DNA of 64,000 nt from Monosporascus cannonballus. Taxonomy: Eukaryota > Ascomycota > Sordariomycetes > Xylariales. The notes under the pieces are model-generated. The model searched no databases. It worked only from the letters and a program-made list of their open reading frames with translations, and was not told the origin of the DNA. Of the stretch, positions 51,487 through 63,975 are shown in pieces. The DNA is taken from contig QJNS01000177.1 of the NCBI GenBank assembly GCA_004154925.1, positions 1 to 64,000 of the forward strand. The letters are read 5' to 3'. Each line of letters opens with the position of its first letter. The first letter of the stretch is position 1. The translations under genes were made by a program, and so were the position numbers.

Positions 51487-51515
51487 GATGCTAAACTACT
51501 CCCTGTTAACCGATA
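51487..51515 (-). repeat. Copia-2 LTR, second piece
   Basis: 29 bp completing the LTR interrupted by gypsy-1; ends CTGTTAACCGATA, the RIP form of CTGCTAGCCGACA in the other LTR. Confidence 0.88.
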
Positions 51516-54500
51516 TACCCCTTTAATACTTTAAAGCATTTACGGTGTTAATTATTATAACTTTTAAAGCCATAATTATTTATTTTATTTTTTCTTTAAC
51601 GATTAAACTTTTTAAATTAGTTAATTTCTTTTTTAAAATCTTTTGCAAAACGTTTTTCCGTTAATCGAAGGTTTTCGTAATATTGATTAATTTTAATTAT
51701 TTTTTATAGTATTTAAAAGGTTTGCATAATAAGAATTTTCTTAAACCGTCGGTTATCATATTACTTATAAGCATATAATCTATTTTGATTAACTTTTTTT
51801 TGCGGTTTGTTATAATTAATAATTATGTATATTTATATATCGTAATTTCGTTATTAATAAGAGAATATCGGCCTTAATAAGTCGTACGGTTTATTAACGA
51901 TTATACCATATATTTAACGATCTTATATCTAAGGTAATTCTTGATTTTTTAATTAATCGAAAACTAAAAGAAATTTCTTTACAACTTATGCAAAAAATAA
52001 TAATTTTGTTTTTATTATAAAAATAAATATTATATTTTACTTATTTGCCTAATATTTTATTATTTTTTCGAATAATTTTATAACGTAAGCTTAAAAGCTT
52101 TTTGGGTTAATCGGATTATTCGTAAAAAAGTATTGTTTTAAATATTTTATAAATTCTTATTCTCGAATTACAATGTTAACGTTTTTATTCTGATTAAATA
52201 TAATATAATTCGGTTAGCAACTTTATAATACATGTCCCTAAGGTTCAAATTAAATCGGGTAAATCGGGATACCATAAAAGATATATCGGATTACGTATTA
52301 ACTGTTGCGAAAAAAATAAAACCGATTTTTTTTTAAAAATTTATTAATAAAACCTAAATAAGCCAAATTAAGATTTGGTAATAATTTAATACCAGTTATA
52401 GGTATCTTTAGGAAATTATTTAAACTTTTTTAGGTATTAAATTAACCAGTTTATTTATAAAATTAGATTAAAATAACCAGATCTTTTGTTAAGTTTATCT
52501 TTAATTATTTCGATATCGAAAAACTATTATAAATCTTTATTCCTTATTAACGTATACCGTTTTCAAATTTATTAAATTAATTAATCGACGAAATCTTAAT
52601 TTTTTCGTGATTTATTATAATAATATTATTTATAAAAAAGATAAATACTTTTTAATAAATAAAATAATAAGATTCGTAAAGAATAAAATTAAATCTTAAT
52701 TTTTTAAACCTTTTAATAAACCCTTTTTATTATAACAAAAACAATTCTGTTAATTTATATAATATTTTTTAATTAGGAAAATCTTATTACGTTACGGATA
52801 TCCTAATGGTATTTTTATATACATTTTATAAAATAAATTAGTATTTATAAAAGCGTTTATAACGTTATATTATTTAAACTTTAAATGGAATTTAACCGTA
52901 ATAATAATTAAAACTTAAAACGACGTTTTAATAAAAATAACTGCGTATATATCGTTATCGGCAGTTTTAAATTGTTAATCGTTTCGTACGATAAAACGGG
53001 CCTTATATTTTTAAAACTAGCCGTATTTGTTAAATTTATAAATATATATTTATATACATTTTAAAACCTATTTCCTTGTAATAAAAAATTAATTAACGGT
53101 TTTCCAAAATCGCATCTTTTTATAGCTTTACAAATAAGTCTTTTCGGCTTTATAGAATATTTTCTTTAATAAGTATATATTTAGTTTTTTATGGCCTTAC
53201 GGCGGTAGCGGTAAATTACGTTTATATACCTAGTTTTATAACCTAAATACCTTTTTATATATTAAGGTATTATTTTTTTAATTAAAATAACTCGTATTTC
53301 GGATAGCTAACCTTTTTAAATTTCTGCAGTTTACCGGCCAGTTATCGTACGTACATACAGAAAAGGTTAAACGTCCTATATTAAATGCAGCTTTTTATAC
53401 CTTATATTCGTTTCGGATAATATCTTTTTAATCCGGAATATATGGGGAATCTACGTTTATAACCCGTCAGGTATTTTCGTTTTTTATTTTTATTTTAGAT
53501 TAAATAATATAAAGAGAATTTAATGTTATTTTTATTTTTTCCGTTAGCGTAATAATCGTAATTGTTATTAAGGTAAACGTTAATGGCGGTAATAGTTTAA
53601 AGGATTAAAATAGTTCGAATATAACGGTCGTATGGAAATAATTAGTTCTTTGCGAATACACTTATTTTTTTTATTCCGTACGTATTTTACGTTACTATCT
53701 TTTTAAAGTTATTCCTTTTGCTTAATTAATAATTAAATTATTTTATTTAGATTTTTATCTTTTTTATATATAAAATAAATACTTATCGATTTAATTAAGT
53801 ATTTTTACTTATTAGAATAATTTCTATAACTTTGTCTTTATAATATGCAAAAAGTTATTTTTTAAGGTTTTAATATTATCTAAAAACAATAGCGTTTTTA
53901 TTAAATTATATATTTTGAGTAATATTAACGTTATTAATTAATAGGTTTTAAATTCCGTAAATATTCGTAAATCGATAACCGATCAAGTAATTAATTTACG
54001 TTTTGGGATTTAATTTTTAAACGTTTTTTTATAACGGTAATTATTAGAACGTAAGCTACATAGCCGTATATTTATAAATAGGTTTATTAAATTTTTCGAT
54101 TAAATTTAATAACGCTGTTTTTGTATGCCAAATAAATATAATAAACCATATATAAGCTTTATTAAAAAGGTACGTATTTATGGATACGATTATATAAATA
54201 TATTATTACTTTAAAAATATATATGATTAAAAACGAAAATAATTTAATGTTATTTCGTATTGTAATTGTTTTCTTTTTAATTATATTCCTTAAACGTTTT
54301 ATATCCCTGTTTTAAATTTGGGTATATAATATTAAAGGTTTAAGTTTAATATTAAATAAAGGTAATTAGAACATATTTCGAAATTAATAATTTTTTAGGG
54401 TTTTGTTATCGTATTTGATTCTCTGTAAAGAAATTTTATCTTAAGTTTTTAGGATTTTTAAAAAGTATCGAAATATTATAATTAATATGTTTTGTTTTCG

Positions 54501-56637
54501 GTTTTTAATGTAAATATCCTAAATAAAATTTAAATATTTATTGGTAAGAAATATAACGTATTTATATGTTTTAAAGTTTTTTTAAAGTTTGTAAAATCGA
54601 TAGCAATTTTCTGTTTTGATTGGAATGCTTTTTTTAGTTCGCGGCGTATTAACGTTTTAACTTTTGTTTTATTATATGTTTGGTATTTAAATATTGTAAA
54701 ATTCTTTAGGTGGACTTTTTTCGTATGGGATTATAATTAAGCGATTATTTCGGGTCTTAGATATTTTAATCTTAGATGCCATATAATGTCGTTACTAATT
54801 CGTAATAATTTATTATTTACAAATCAATATTTTATTTATAAATTGTTAAAATTATATAAGTAATTATTACGTTAATATTTTCGATAAATAATTAATTAAA
54901 TCTATTTATTAACGTAATAATTATCTAATTATCTTTATTTCGAATAACGTTATTAATTTTTTAATTATTTTATTAATACTGTTTTTTTGGAATTGCCGAA
55001 AAAATACCAAGTTATATATAAAACCTTCGCAATATATTACATTATATAAACGTAACGTTTTCGTACCCTTAGGGTTTCGAAAAACTATATTAACTTTTCC
55101 CTACCTTTTAATCGGAACGAAGTTATTATTTACGTATATCTTATTATTTTATACGATAAGTTTTAATTTTAAAAATTTGTTAATTAAATTCAAGACATAT
55201 ATCGTAAATATTAAATTTAAAATAATTAAGTTTTTTAAAAAATAAAACAAAATATTTATAACATTACGTTAATTAATAATGAAAAAATATATTAATATCG
55301 GTTATATTTCGGTTAAAAATTTATCTGTTTTTTGTATAATAAGCTTTTCCATAATTTTCGATAAGCGGTCGATTTTTTTCTTTTAAAGATTAATCGGCGG
55401 AAATTCGTCCTAAAATATATATTATTATTTTATCGTTAAAACGGAAACTTTCTGGGGTTTTTACAAAAAAATATATAATAATAATTAAATAATACATAAT
55501 AATTAATTAAGTACGTTTTGTAACGGATATCCTGTATGTTTAATTTTTAACGTTTTCGTTTATTACTGTTTCGGTTTATATAAGAATTTTTATATTTATT
55601 TTATTTCGGCCTATAGCTTAAGGTTGTTCCTTACGATTAAAAATTAATATTTTTAGGATTTCTTAATTAAGATTATTTTACTTAAGAAAATTTGCAAATA
55701 TCCCGTAAAACATTAAAAATACTGCCTTAATATTTCGTAATATAAATATAAAATAAGCTATAACCTAATAATCTAGAAAATTAATTACCGTTTTTTAGAA
55801 ATTATTCGTACCGTTATCGATTTCGGCCTTTTTTATTATTTAAAAAGTAATAATTTATATAATCGTTATTTTCGTTTTTTGAAATATTATATTGCTATCC
55901 TAAGGCCATAATTTTTTGTTATTTTACGATTTATTTGTTTAACGTTTTGCTAAACTTCGAAATTTACTTCAACGTTTTACGATTTTTTTATTAGGTATTA
56001 ATTAGGAATTTACTATCGTATACCTTGCCGGATTCGCCTAGGCTGGCGTATTATTTTCGTAATTTTTTTCTTAGAAAAAAAGTTAATTTCTTTAATTCCT
56101 AGAAATACCGACTTTAAAATTTATTTCGTAAAGTCGTTAATATTTTTGCGAAAAATATCGTACTTCCGATCTTTATAAGTATACGCCGTAAAGTCTTAAT
56201 TATAGGCTTATTTGTTTTCTGTCGTTATTTTAAAACTATTTATTAAATAACTAATATTACCGATTTTTTCGGTATTTTTGTCGGAAAATATAAATATAAA
56301 CGAAAACCCGCTTAAGATATTAATTCGTATTATATGGCGGATTCGTTGCTTTAAATAAAAAGTTTTATTAAATTTTATAAGTTTTATAAGTTATTAAATG
56401 TCTTAATTAAAATCGATATAATTCCAAATATCGAATATATATATTTTAAATTGAAATTTGCTTTTAAAACAATTTTAATTCTTAAATTCTTTATAATTAT
56501 CGGAAAATATTAATAATATAATTACTATTATTATTATTAGCGTATTTCGATAATTATAATTAATATATAACTTTTATCATTTTCGCAGCAGCTAATTAAT
56601 TAATATATGCCTTAATTACATAAATAAAACTCTTAAG

Positions 56638-56800
56638 TATTAGATATAAGAAATATTAGTTATATATGTATTAATAATTATTTATAAGTGCTTTAAAACG
56701 CGTATTGCACTTTCAGGTGATTTAGTCCCGGAGCATATATATTCCGATCAAAGAGAATCTTCCGTATATGGAGTGCTAGAACACCCTCTGCTAGCCGACA
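56638..56800 (-). repeat. Copia-2 LTR, intact copy
   Basis: 163 bp, TATTAGATATAAG to GCTAGCCGACA; reverse complement of the element-1 LTR with transition differences. Confidence 0.9.
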
Positions 56801-57019
56801 GTTATAGCATTAGCTTATTAACCACGACGTAAATAATTTTCTCTTTTTTTCCCGTTAAGTTAGACTTATAGAAATAATTAGTTATAATAAATTTGGTCTA
56901 TTATATATAATAATTATTTTTAAAATAAAATTAAATTTACGGTATTATTTGTTTCGCTTAAAAATAATATATATTATCTTTATAGCATAATAATTATTTC
57001 AGATTATTTTCTTATTTTT
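56801..57019. mobile_element. Outer-element remnant between copia-2 and gypsy-2
   Basis: About 220 bp of AT-rich sequence left between the two insertions. No motif recognised. Confidence 0.45.
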
Positions 57020-57407
57020 TGTTACAACCTAACAGGTTCCGGCCTCAGGAAACGGTCAGCAGGGAGGACACGGACCACCTTTCGGGTCACGTGATAGATG
57101 CTTAGCAAAAATCTGCTAAGCACGACTAATTAGCATTAAGCAATTATTTAGCAAGAATTTACTAAGTACGGTTAAGCAAAGATAAACCAGTAAATAAGAA
57201 TAAAATATATACGTTTAATATTTCTATAATTTAAATAATTTTAGCTTATAATGTTTATTAATATTAATTGTTTGCAATACGTTTCTGTATTTTAGTATTA
57301 AAAAGCGTAATTAAGTTATTTTATTGCTTAAATTTCTACGATATTTCTGCTAATATAAACCCGTACGACTAAGGTTTAATAATTGGTTAAACCGCCTAGC
57401 CGTTATA
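57020..57407 (+). repeat. 5' LTR of gypsy-2
   Basis: 388 bp, TGTTACAACCTAACAGG to GCCGTTATA (terminal CA changed to TA). GC-richer than the interior. Confidence 0.92.
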
Positions 57408-58247
57408 CGTTACAAGCTTTTGTTTAGTAATACCGTTAAACTTTGAACAATATTCGATACTGTCAAAATGTTAACCAACGTTCAGGAAACCCTTATTTAG
57501 CAGCTTTAGGCTCGAATTCGGGAACTGGAGAAAAGAATCCGACAAATTAGGGTTACGTTACCTGCCTAAACTTCTTTTGCCTACATAAAGCTTAAAAAGC
57601 CGGAGCCTTACGATAAGAATGGCAACCTTCAAACTTTTTTAATTTAGGTACGAATTTACTTTTATTTCCTGGACCTTAATAACCCAGTGGATTAAGTCTT
57701 AGTAATAAGACCATACTTAACGGGAGATACGGTTAATTAATTTAAGCCCATTATAAGGAATTTCTTAAAAGTAAAAAAATGGAATAAGAAAGATTTTATT
57801 AATAAGATTTTTTTACTTTATACCAATTTCGAAAATAAAATATACGATAATTTCGGTAATCCGGACGAAAAATAATTAGCGGTTTAATAACTTTTGTAAT
57901 TCCGATAAAAAAACCTGCGTCTAAGTACGCCGTAACCTTTAAAAGTTTTGCGGCCAAGGCGGGATAAGAAGATAATAAAGCTGATATCTTTATCGATATA
58001 TTTTATACAGGGTTAAAAAATGATATGAAAAATGAAATTATTCGGATTACGCGATTAATTGCCCTGGACCGGTATATTATAAAAGTAATTAAGATTAATA
58101 ATTGGCAGTTTGAAAAACGATAAAAAAAAAGGATAATATGTTTTGCGTTCGGGATATAACAAGTTTAATTAAGGGAAGAAATAAGATGCATTTTTTTTAT
58201 GGAACGGCGTTAGGATTTATGGAATTCGGCGTTATTTACCGATAAGA

Positions 58248-58335
58248 TTAGAACCAAATTAAATGCTTTAATTTTGGCAAAATGGGATATAAGGTTTATA
58301 AATATAAAAAGCCCAAAAAGTTACAATAGGATAAT
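58248..58335 (+). pseudogene. Zinc-knuckle (CCHC) remnant of gypsy-2 gag
   Basis: Frame reads KCFNFGKMGYKVYKYK followed by KPKKLQ: spacing is that of a CCHC nucleocapsid knuckle, but the second Cys, the His and the last Cys are replaced (Phe, Tyr, Tyr). A stop codon follows within a few residues. Confidence 0.7.
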
Positions 58336-60339
58336 TGGACCCCTGTACCGGAAGAATAATCTAGGAATAACTAAGGAAACGATAGCAAGGCTATTAACAT
58401 GATTTAGGCCAAGTACATATTAGATTTACGGCAAAAGGTCCGATAAGGACTATTACGATAAGAAATTCGACGAAAAATGCGAAAAGCCAGAAAACTGGCT
58501 TAATAAGCATTGCGAACATAGCAAGAAATATTATAAACGTAATTCCGCGAATATTAAGACTGGATAAAAAAAGTTTGTCCCGAAACCTTTGATCGATACG
58601 GCAGAATATACGCCATACATTGTTAACGACGAGAATATCCCGATTACGAAAAATGGAAATAGCATATTTACGAACGAATTACCCGTACATACGATAAGGG
58701 ATTTAATTTTCCAAATCGTATCGGAAAGAATAAAAATAATAAATAATGGTATTAATATCTTTAAATCATAATCTCAAAAGATATTTAACAGTTGGCCGAA
58801 GTAAAAAGCTGGCCCGAAGGAAAGTAATGCCCGTAAGAAAACCCCTTTTATTATTATAGATAGTGTAATTATTAAACGGAAAAAAAGTTAATTTAGCGTA
58901 TAATGGAAATATATTGTTAGAAAATTATTACGGATTTTCATTTTTAATTAGTATTTATTACGGATCCTCAAAAAAATATTAAGAAGGAAATACGTTAATT
59001 TACAAAAAAATTCTAAAACGATAGTTAAAACGACGTATAATGGAATATAATCGCAAATATAGGAAAATAATTTATTCGATAAAAAGAGGAATTATACGAA
59101 AACTAAAAACAATTAATACGATTCGAAGGAATAGCATGCCGGCAATAACGATAAATACGGTAACTTGATACGTTAAACGAAAAAATATAGATAAAGTTCG
59201 ATAAATTCGAATAAAAATTAAAAAAAAAGATTACTTGTAAAAAAGCTGCAGGATAAAGAAACCCAGAGGAATTAAAGGGAACTCCCGAAAAAGGCTTTAA
59301 ACGCGACGATAGGAAACGTTAACGATTTTATTATTTTGGATATACGAATCGAAACGTATTAATATATCGCAATAGTGGATTACGGAAGTTTGGGCGGAAA
59401 TTATATTGTACCGGATATAATTAATAAGTTTAAATTACTATAAAAATATAAGTTAAAATCTTATATAACGACAAATACCGAAAATTAGGAATTCGCTTAC
59501 GATAATAAAAAAGTTATATGCGAAATTAATTATTTCGGGATTTTTATTAAAAGATAATATCAAATAATTAATTTTGATATTATTTTATTCGGGAATTACG
59601 ATATAATCTTAGGATTACCATAAATACGCTAATATAAAGTTTTGATTAACGAAGGAATTAGCCAAGTAAAATTTACTTTATTTTTTGTTAATAAATAAAA
59701 AATATTTAAAATCTTAATATTCGATTGATAATAATAATAAATACAGGTATAAGGATACGATAAAAACTTTATTACTTAAAAGAACAAAATACAAAAAAAT
59801 GGATATCAGAAAAGAATTATGACGTATTATTGTTATTATCAAAGCGAAACTAAGGCAATTATATAACGATTTAAAATAACAAAAATAACAGCTCTAAAAG
59901 TTAAAAAATTTAATTAATATATTATTATAATATTACCGACATAAATAGTTTTTCAGAAAAATTTTTAATACGAAATTACCAGAATATAATAAATAAGATT
60001 ATGAAATAATTTTTAAAAAAGGATTTTCGACGAAGTTTTACCTTATTTATAACCTTAATAAAGACGAATTACGTATTTTTTTTAAAAAAAACACCTGGAA
60101 AATCGGCTATAAAAAGGATAAATTCGACTTTCGAAATTATTAGTAAAATACCTTATATTTTTCGTACATAAAAAAAATAAGAAATTGTAATTTGTGGTTA
60201 ATTACCGATAATTAAACGGTATTATTGTTAAAAATTGAATACCATTATTTCTGATTACGGAAATAAAAAACCGATTTTACGGAACTAAATAGTTTATAAT
60301 ATTCGATTTCAGAAATAAATATAATTTCATTAAAATTAA

Positions 60340-60525
60340 AAAAGGATACAAATAAAAAATAACTTTCAAAACGAAATACGGATTATTTGAATATTTAATT
60401 ATACCAATAAGACTTATGAACGTACCAATAACCTTCTAGCAAATAGTTAATTACATATTACGAAAATACCTTAATATTTTCGTCGTTTGCTATTTCGACG
60501 ACATTCTTATTTTGTCAAAAACCAA
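60340..60525 (+). pseudogene. Reverse-transcriptase core remnant of gypsy-2
   Basis: Contains KTKYGLFEYLIIPIRLMNVP (60378-60435 region) and YFDDILILSK (60491-60520). The catalytic Asp-Asp pair survives here, in contrast to gypsy-1 and copia-1; flanking frames are stopped. Confidence 0.78.
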
Positions 60526-63382
60526 AAAAATATACGTAGGATACGTTTATAAGGTTTTTTAAGTTTTATAAAACGTAAGGTTATTTATTAACGCAGAAAA
60601 AAGTTAGTTCCATAAGTAAGAAATGGAATATCTGGGACATATTATTACCCCAGAACATATCAAAATAAACTCTAAGAAAATCGCTGTAATTACAAAATAA
60701 TAAACGCCAATAACGGTTAAGGAGAAATAGGTATTCCTTGCATTGGTTAATTATTATAGAAAATTTATTCGAAACTTTAGGCAAATAATTATACCCTTAA
60801 CGAATTTTACGAAAAAAAATTTAAATAAACGCCAAATACGGAAAAAGTATTTTAGGATATTAAGAATACGATTACCAATAAGCCAGTATTAATTATATAT
60901 AATCCAAACCGCCCCGTTAAGCTAAAAACCGATATTTAGGATTACGTATTAAACGTAATAATCGGATAACGAAATAATTAAGGCAAATTATACCTTATTG
61001 CATTTTTTTCGTATAAATTAAAAAAAACTAAACTTAATTACGGTATTTTAAATAGGGAATTTATAGCCATTATTATGGTATTTCGAAAATTTACGCATTT
61101 CCTAAAAGAAAACTTATACTAGGTTAAGGTTTATACGGATTATCAAAATCTTACTCGATTTATTATAACCAGGGAACTTACAAACAATAATTAAAATACG
61201 TAAAAAAAATTAGCAAATCTCGATTCCGTTATTATTTATAAAAAAGGATTAAAAAATATCAAAACAAATACCTTAAGTAAGCGATTAATTTTGAAAACAA
61301 AATTAATTAAAGTTAACTATATAATTTTTGATATTATTACAGAAAAATATTTACGCCTTCGATAAATTGTAAGAATTCGAGTAATATTTAATAATATATA
61401 TTGAAGAATTTAACAGCATAACGATAATCTCTTAAAAAACCAAAAACGGATAAAATATAGGTTCTAAAGGAATATTAAAAGGATTTAATACGAAAAATAT
61501 ACGAATATTAATTATATAGATATTTAAGGATTTATAAAACCTTAAAGCGATTTTAACGTATATATTTCTTTTTTAAAATGAAATTAATAATATAAAAAGT
61601 TATACGGCAATACGATATTTGCGCCAAAGCGAAAGCTCGACGATATAAGCCATACAGAAAATTATAATTATAATTTGTCGTAAAGCGATTATAATATTTA
61701 GTTATATTCGATTTTATTACTAAGTTTCTTATATTAAAGGATTTAATTACGAAAATATATTATAATAGCATTTTCGTAATAGTTAACCAATTTATGGAAT
61801 TTTTTTACTTTTTACTATATTACGAAAACATAAACGCCAAATAATTAGTATATATTTTTTTAAAGTATATTTTTAGCATATACGGATTATTAATAGAAAT
61901 TATTTTAAATAAAGGATTAATATTTATATCAAAATTTTAATAAGGCCTTATAACATAGATCGGCTTAAATCACAAATTATCTAACGTATTTAAACTATAG
62001 ATAAATAAATATATAAAACGAATAAATTAAATTTTAAAATTTTATTTACGATAATATATTAATTGCGAACAGAATAATTAAGGTAAGAAATTGCCAACCG
62101 TATAATTGGATTATAATATTAACTATTACGAAAATATTAAGATAATATTTATAAACGTAAACTTTGGTTTTATTCCAAAAGTTTACAAAAAAATACGTAA
62201 CGATAATTCAATTAATATCAAAATAATTCGTACGTCGAAATAATTATAATAGTTCTATTAAAAAATAAAATTAAAATTAAAATTCGTACGGAATTAAATA
62301 AATAGGTATTATAATCAAAAAAGTTAAAAAAATTAACTTTCAAAAAAGGGAAATAGTTTTTTTTGCCACAAAAAATATTTAAACAAAAAAACTTAACAAA
62401 AAATTCGATTTTAAATATATTAATCCATATAAAATCGCTAAGAAAATCTTAAAACATAATTACTAATTAAAATTTCCGCCAAAAGTTAAATTCCATTTAG
62501 TTTTTTATATTTTATTATTCGAATTAGCAGCAAATATAATTAAAATGTATACGGTATAAAACGATACGGAAATAAAAAACAAATAGGTATATAAAGTGGA
62601 AAAAATTTTCGATATACGGAAACAAAACGGATTTACTTAATATCTGATTAAGTTAAAAAAATATCCAGATTCCGAAAACATCTAGAAACCTGCCAAAAAT
62701 CTTATTGGCGCCTAATATTTGTTAAAAAACTTTTATTAGCAACGGCGGAACCATCGAAAATAATTGTATTCTAATCGATATTTTTAACGGACCAATCGGT
62801 ATCGCCGATACCAGATTAATTTACGGGACCAGCAGGAAAAACCAATACGGCCATGGAAGCCTCGGCAATAGCCTGCTTTTGGCGTTTTTGTTTCTTTAAT
62901 TTTTCGAACGATTGCAATTTCCGTTATACTATTTTTATTCCTTTTAAACGAAGAAAAACTTTTTATTTCCGAAAACGAATTAAACGCGTAATAACTTTAT
63001 TTATTTCCTGTTAATAACGTTTTTATAATTCCAAAAAACGTTTCTTTGCGAAAACCTTTTTTCGTTTTAGGCGTTAATTTTCGGCGCAAATATTTTCCAA
63101 AAAAAAAGGAACGCCCGTCCCATTATAAAAATATTTACGTTTAAGTTTTATATTTGGATACGTTTTCCATTATTTCGTATTTTTAACCCTTAAAGAAATA
63201 CAAAAAGTACGGTATAATTTTAAAGTTAAAATCGTCGAAAATAAAAAATAGGTTTTGCCGACAAGTAATGGAAGAAACCTGACGCCGATTTTTAGCAATA
63301 CGACCCGATATCGTAAAGAACTAATAACATTTACCGAGAAAAATAAAATCTTAAGGGCAAGATTTAGGGAAAGGGGAAATCG

Positions 63383-63770
63383 TGTTACGACTTGACAGGT
63401 TCCGGCCTTAGGAAACGGTTAATAGGGAGGATACGGACCACCTTTCGGATCACGTAACGGATGTTTAGCAAAAATCTGCTAAATACAATTAATTAGCATT
63501 AAGCAATCGTTTAGCAAAAATTTACTAAATACGGTTAAGCAGAAATAAGCCAGTAAATCGGAATAAAATATATATGTTTATTATTTCCATAATTTGGATA
63601 ATTTCAGCTTGCAATATTTATTAATATTAATCCTTTGTAATACGTTTCCGTACCTTGGTATTAAAAAACGTAACTAAGTTATTTTATTGCTTAGATTCCC
63701 ACGATACTCCTGCCAACATAAACCCGTACGACTAAGGTCTAATAGTTGGTTAAACCGCCTAGCCGTCACA
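63383..63770 (+). repeat. 3' LTR of gypsy-2
   Basis: 388 bp, TGTTACGACTTGACAGG to GCCGTCACA; same length as the 5' LTR with differences that are nearly all transitions. Confidence 0.92.
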
Positions 63771-63799
63771 TTTTTTCCTTAATAAATCTGGAATTTACG

Positions 63800-63975
63800 T
63801 ATTTTACTAATAGGTAGTCGTAGGTACTTAATGGGTCCTTGGCGTTACCCGCGGGTACCCGTGGGCCGTGGGTAATTTTCGGTGGGTGGTTCCTCCCTCA
63901 CCCTACTACTACCTACCTACGGATAGGTATGGGTAGTCCGGTTACCCCTCTTCTACCCCTATTTAGCGCCTATCC
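63800..63975 (-). repeat. Right inverted terminal arm of the AT block
   Basis: GC-normal arm, inverted partner of 30861-31080, with exact matches at 63829-63843 and 63894-63905. The outer limit is unclear because the window ends at 64000. Confidence 0.68.

Larger units (their letters stand above)
44426..56800 (-). mobile_element. Copia-type LTR retrotransposon 2, inverse orientation, split by gypsy-1
   Basis: Same family as element 1 (163-bp LTRs). The left LTR is 44426-44559 plus 51487-51515 (134 + 29 = 163 bp), interrupted by the gypsy insertion at 44560-51481 and one copy of its target duplication. The right LTR is 56638-56800. Without the insertion the element is about 5.45 kb. Flanking pentamers TTTAT (44421-44425) and GTTAT (56801-56805) agree at four of five bases. 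Next to the left LTR the internal edge (51516-51560) is the reverse complement of element 1's internal edge (41500-41544). All frames are destroyed. Confidence 0.85.
57020..63770 (+). mobile_element. Gypsy-type LTR retrotransposon 2, full length, RIP-inactivated
   Basis: 6,751 bp with two 388-bp LTRs (57020-57407 and 63383-63770) and target duplication TTTTT on both sides. Order fits gag-pol. A coiled-coil gag start is near 57470-57560 (IRELEKRIRQIR-like), followed by a capsid-like region with KPEPYDKNGNLQTF (57595-57640). A zinc-knuckle remnant is at about 58265-58310 (CFNFGKMG, with later Cys and His changed). Reverse transcriptase is at about 60340-60525, with TKYGLFEYL and an intact YFDDILIL codon run at 60491-60514. 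Stops occur throughout. The gag half is less degraded than the copia elements, suggesting a younger or less RIP-exposed copy. Confidence 0.88.
30861..63975. mobile_element. Composite nested transposon block bounded by inverted arms
   Basis: 33 kb of AT-rich DNA without an intact gene. Its two ends are inverted copies: TAGGGTGAGGGA at 30936-30947 against TCCCTCACCCTA at 63894-63905, and GCCAAGGACCCATTA at 31019-31033 against its reverse complement at 63829-63843. GGATAGGC-starting outer sequence and many ACCCAT/GGGTACCC subterminal motifs occur on both sides. Subtracting the three LTR insertions leaves an outer element of about 8.4 kb (30.86-36.19, 41.71-44.43, 56.80-57.02 and 63.77-63.98 kb). 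Inverted arms with GGGTACCC-type subterminal repeats suggest a DNA transposon (hAT-like is one option), but no transposase motif is readable after RIP. Exact ends and target duplication are not resolved. Confidence 0.6.

Noticed and set aside
58589..58771. 60-codon open frame as a host gene
   Set aside because: Lies inside gypsy-2 between gag and pol remnants; better explained as surviving element coding sequence.
31081..63700. Mitochondrial DNA insertion or centromeric satellite as the source of the AT richness
   Set aside because: No mitochondrial genes or satellite periodicity seen; LTR pairs, target duplications and transition-only differences explain the block as RIP-mutated transposons.
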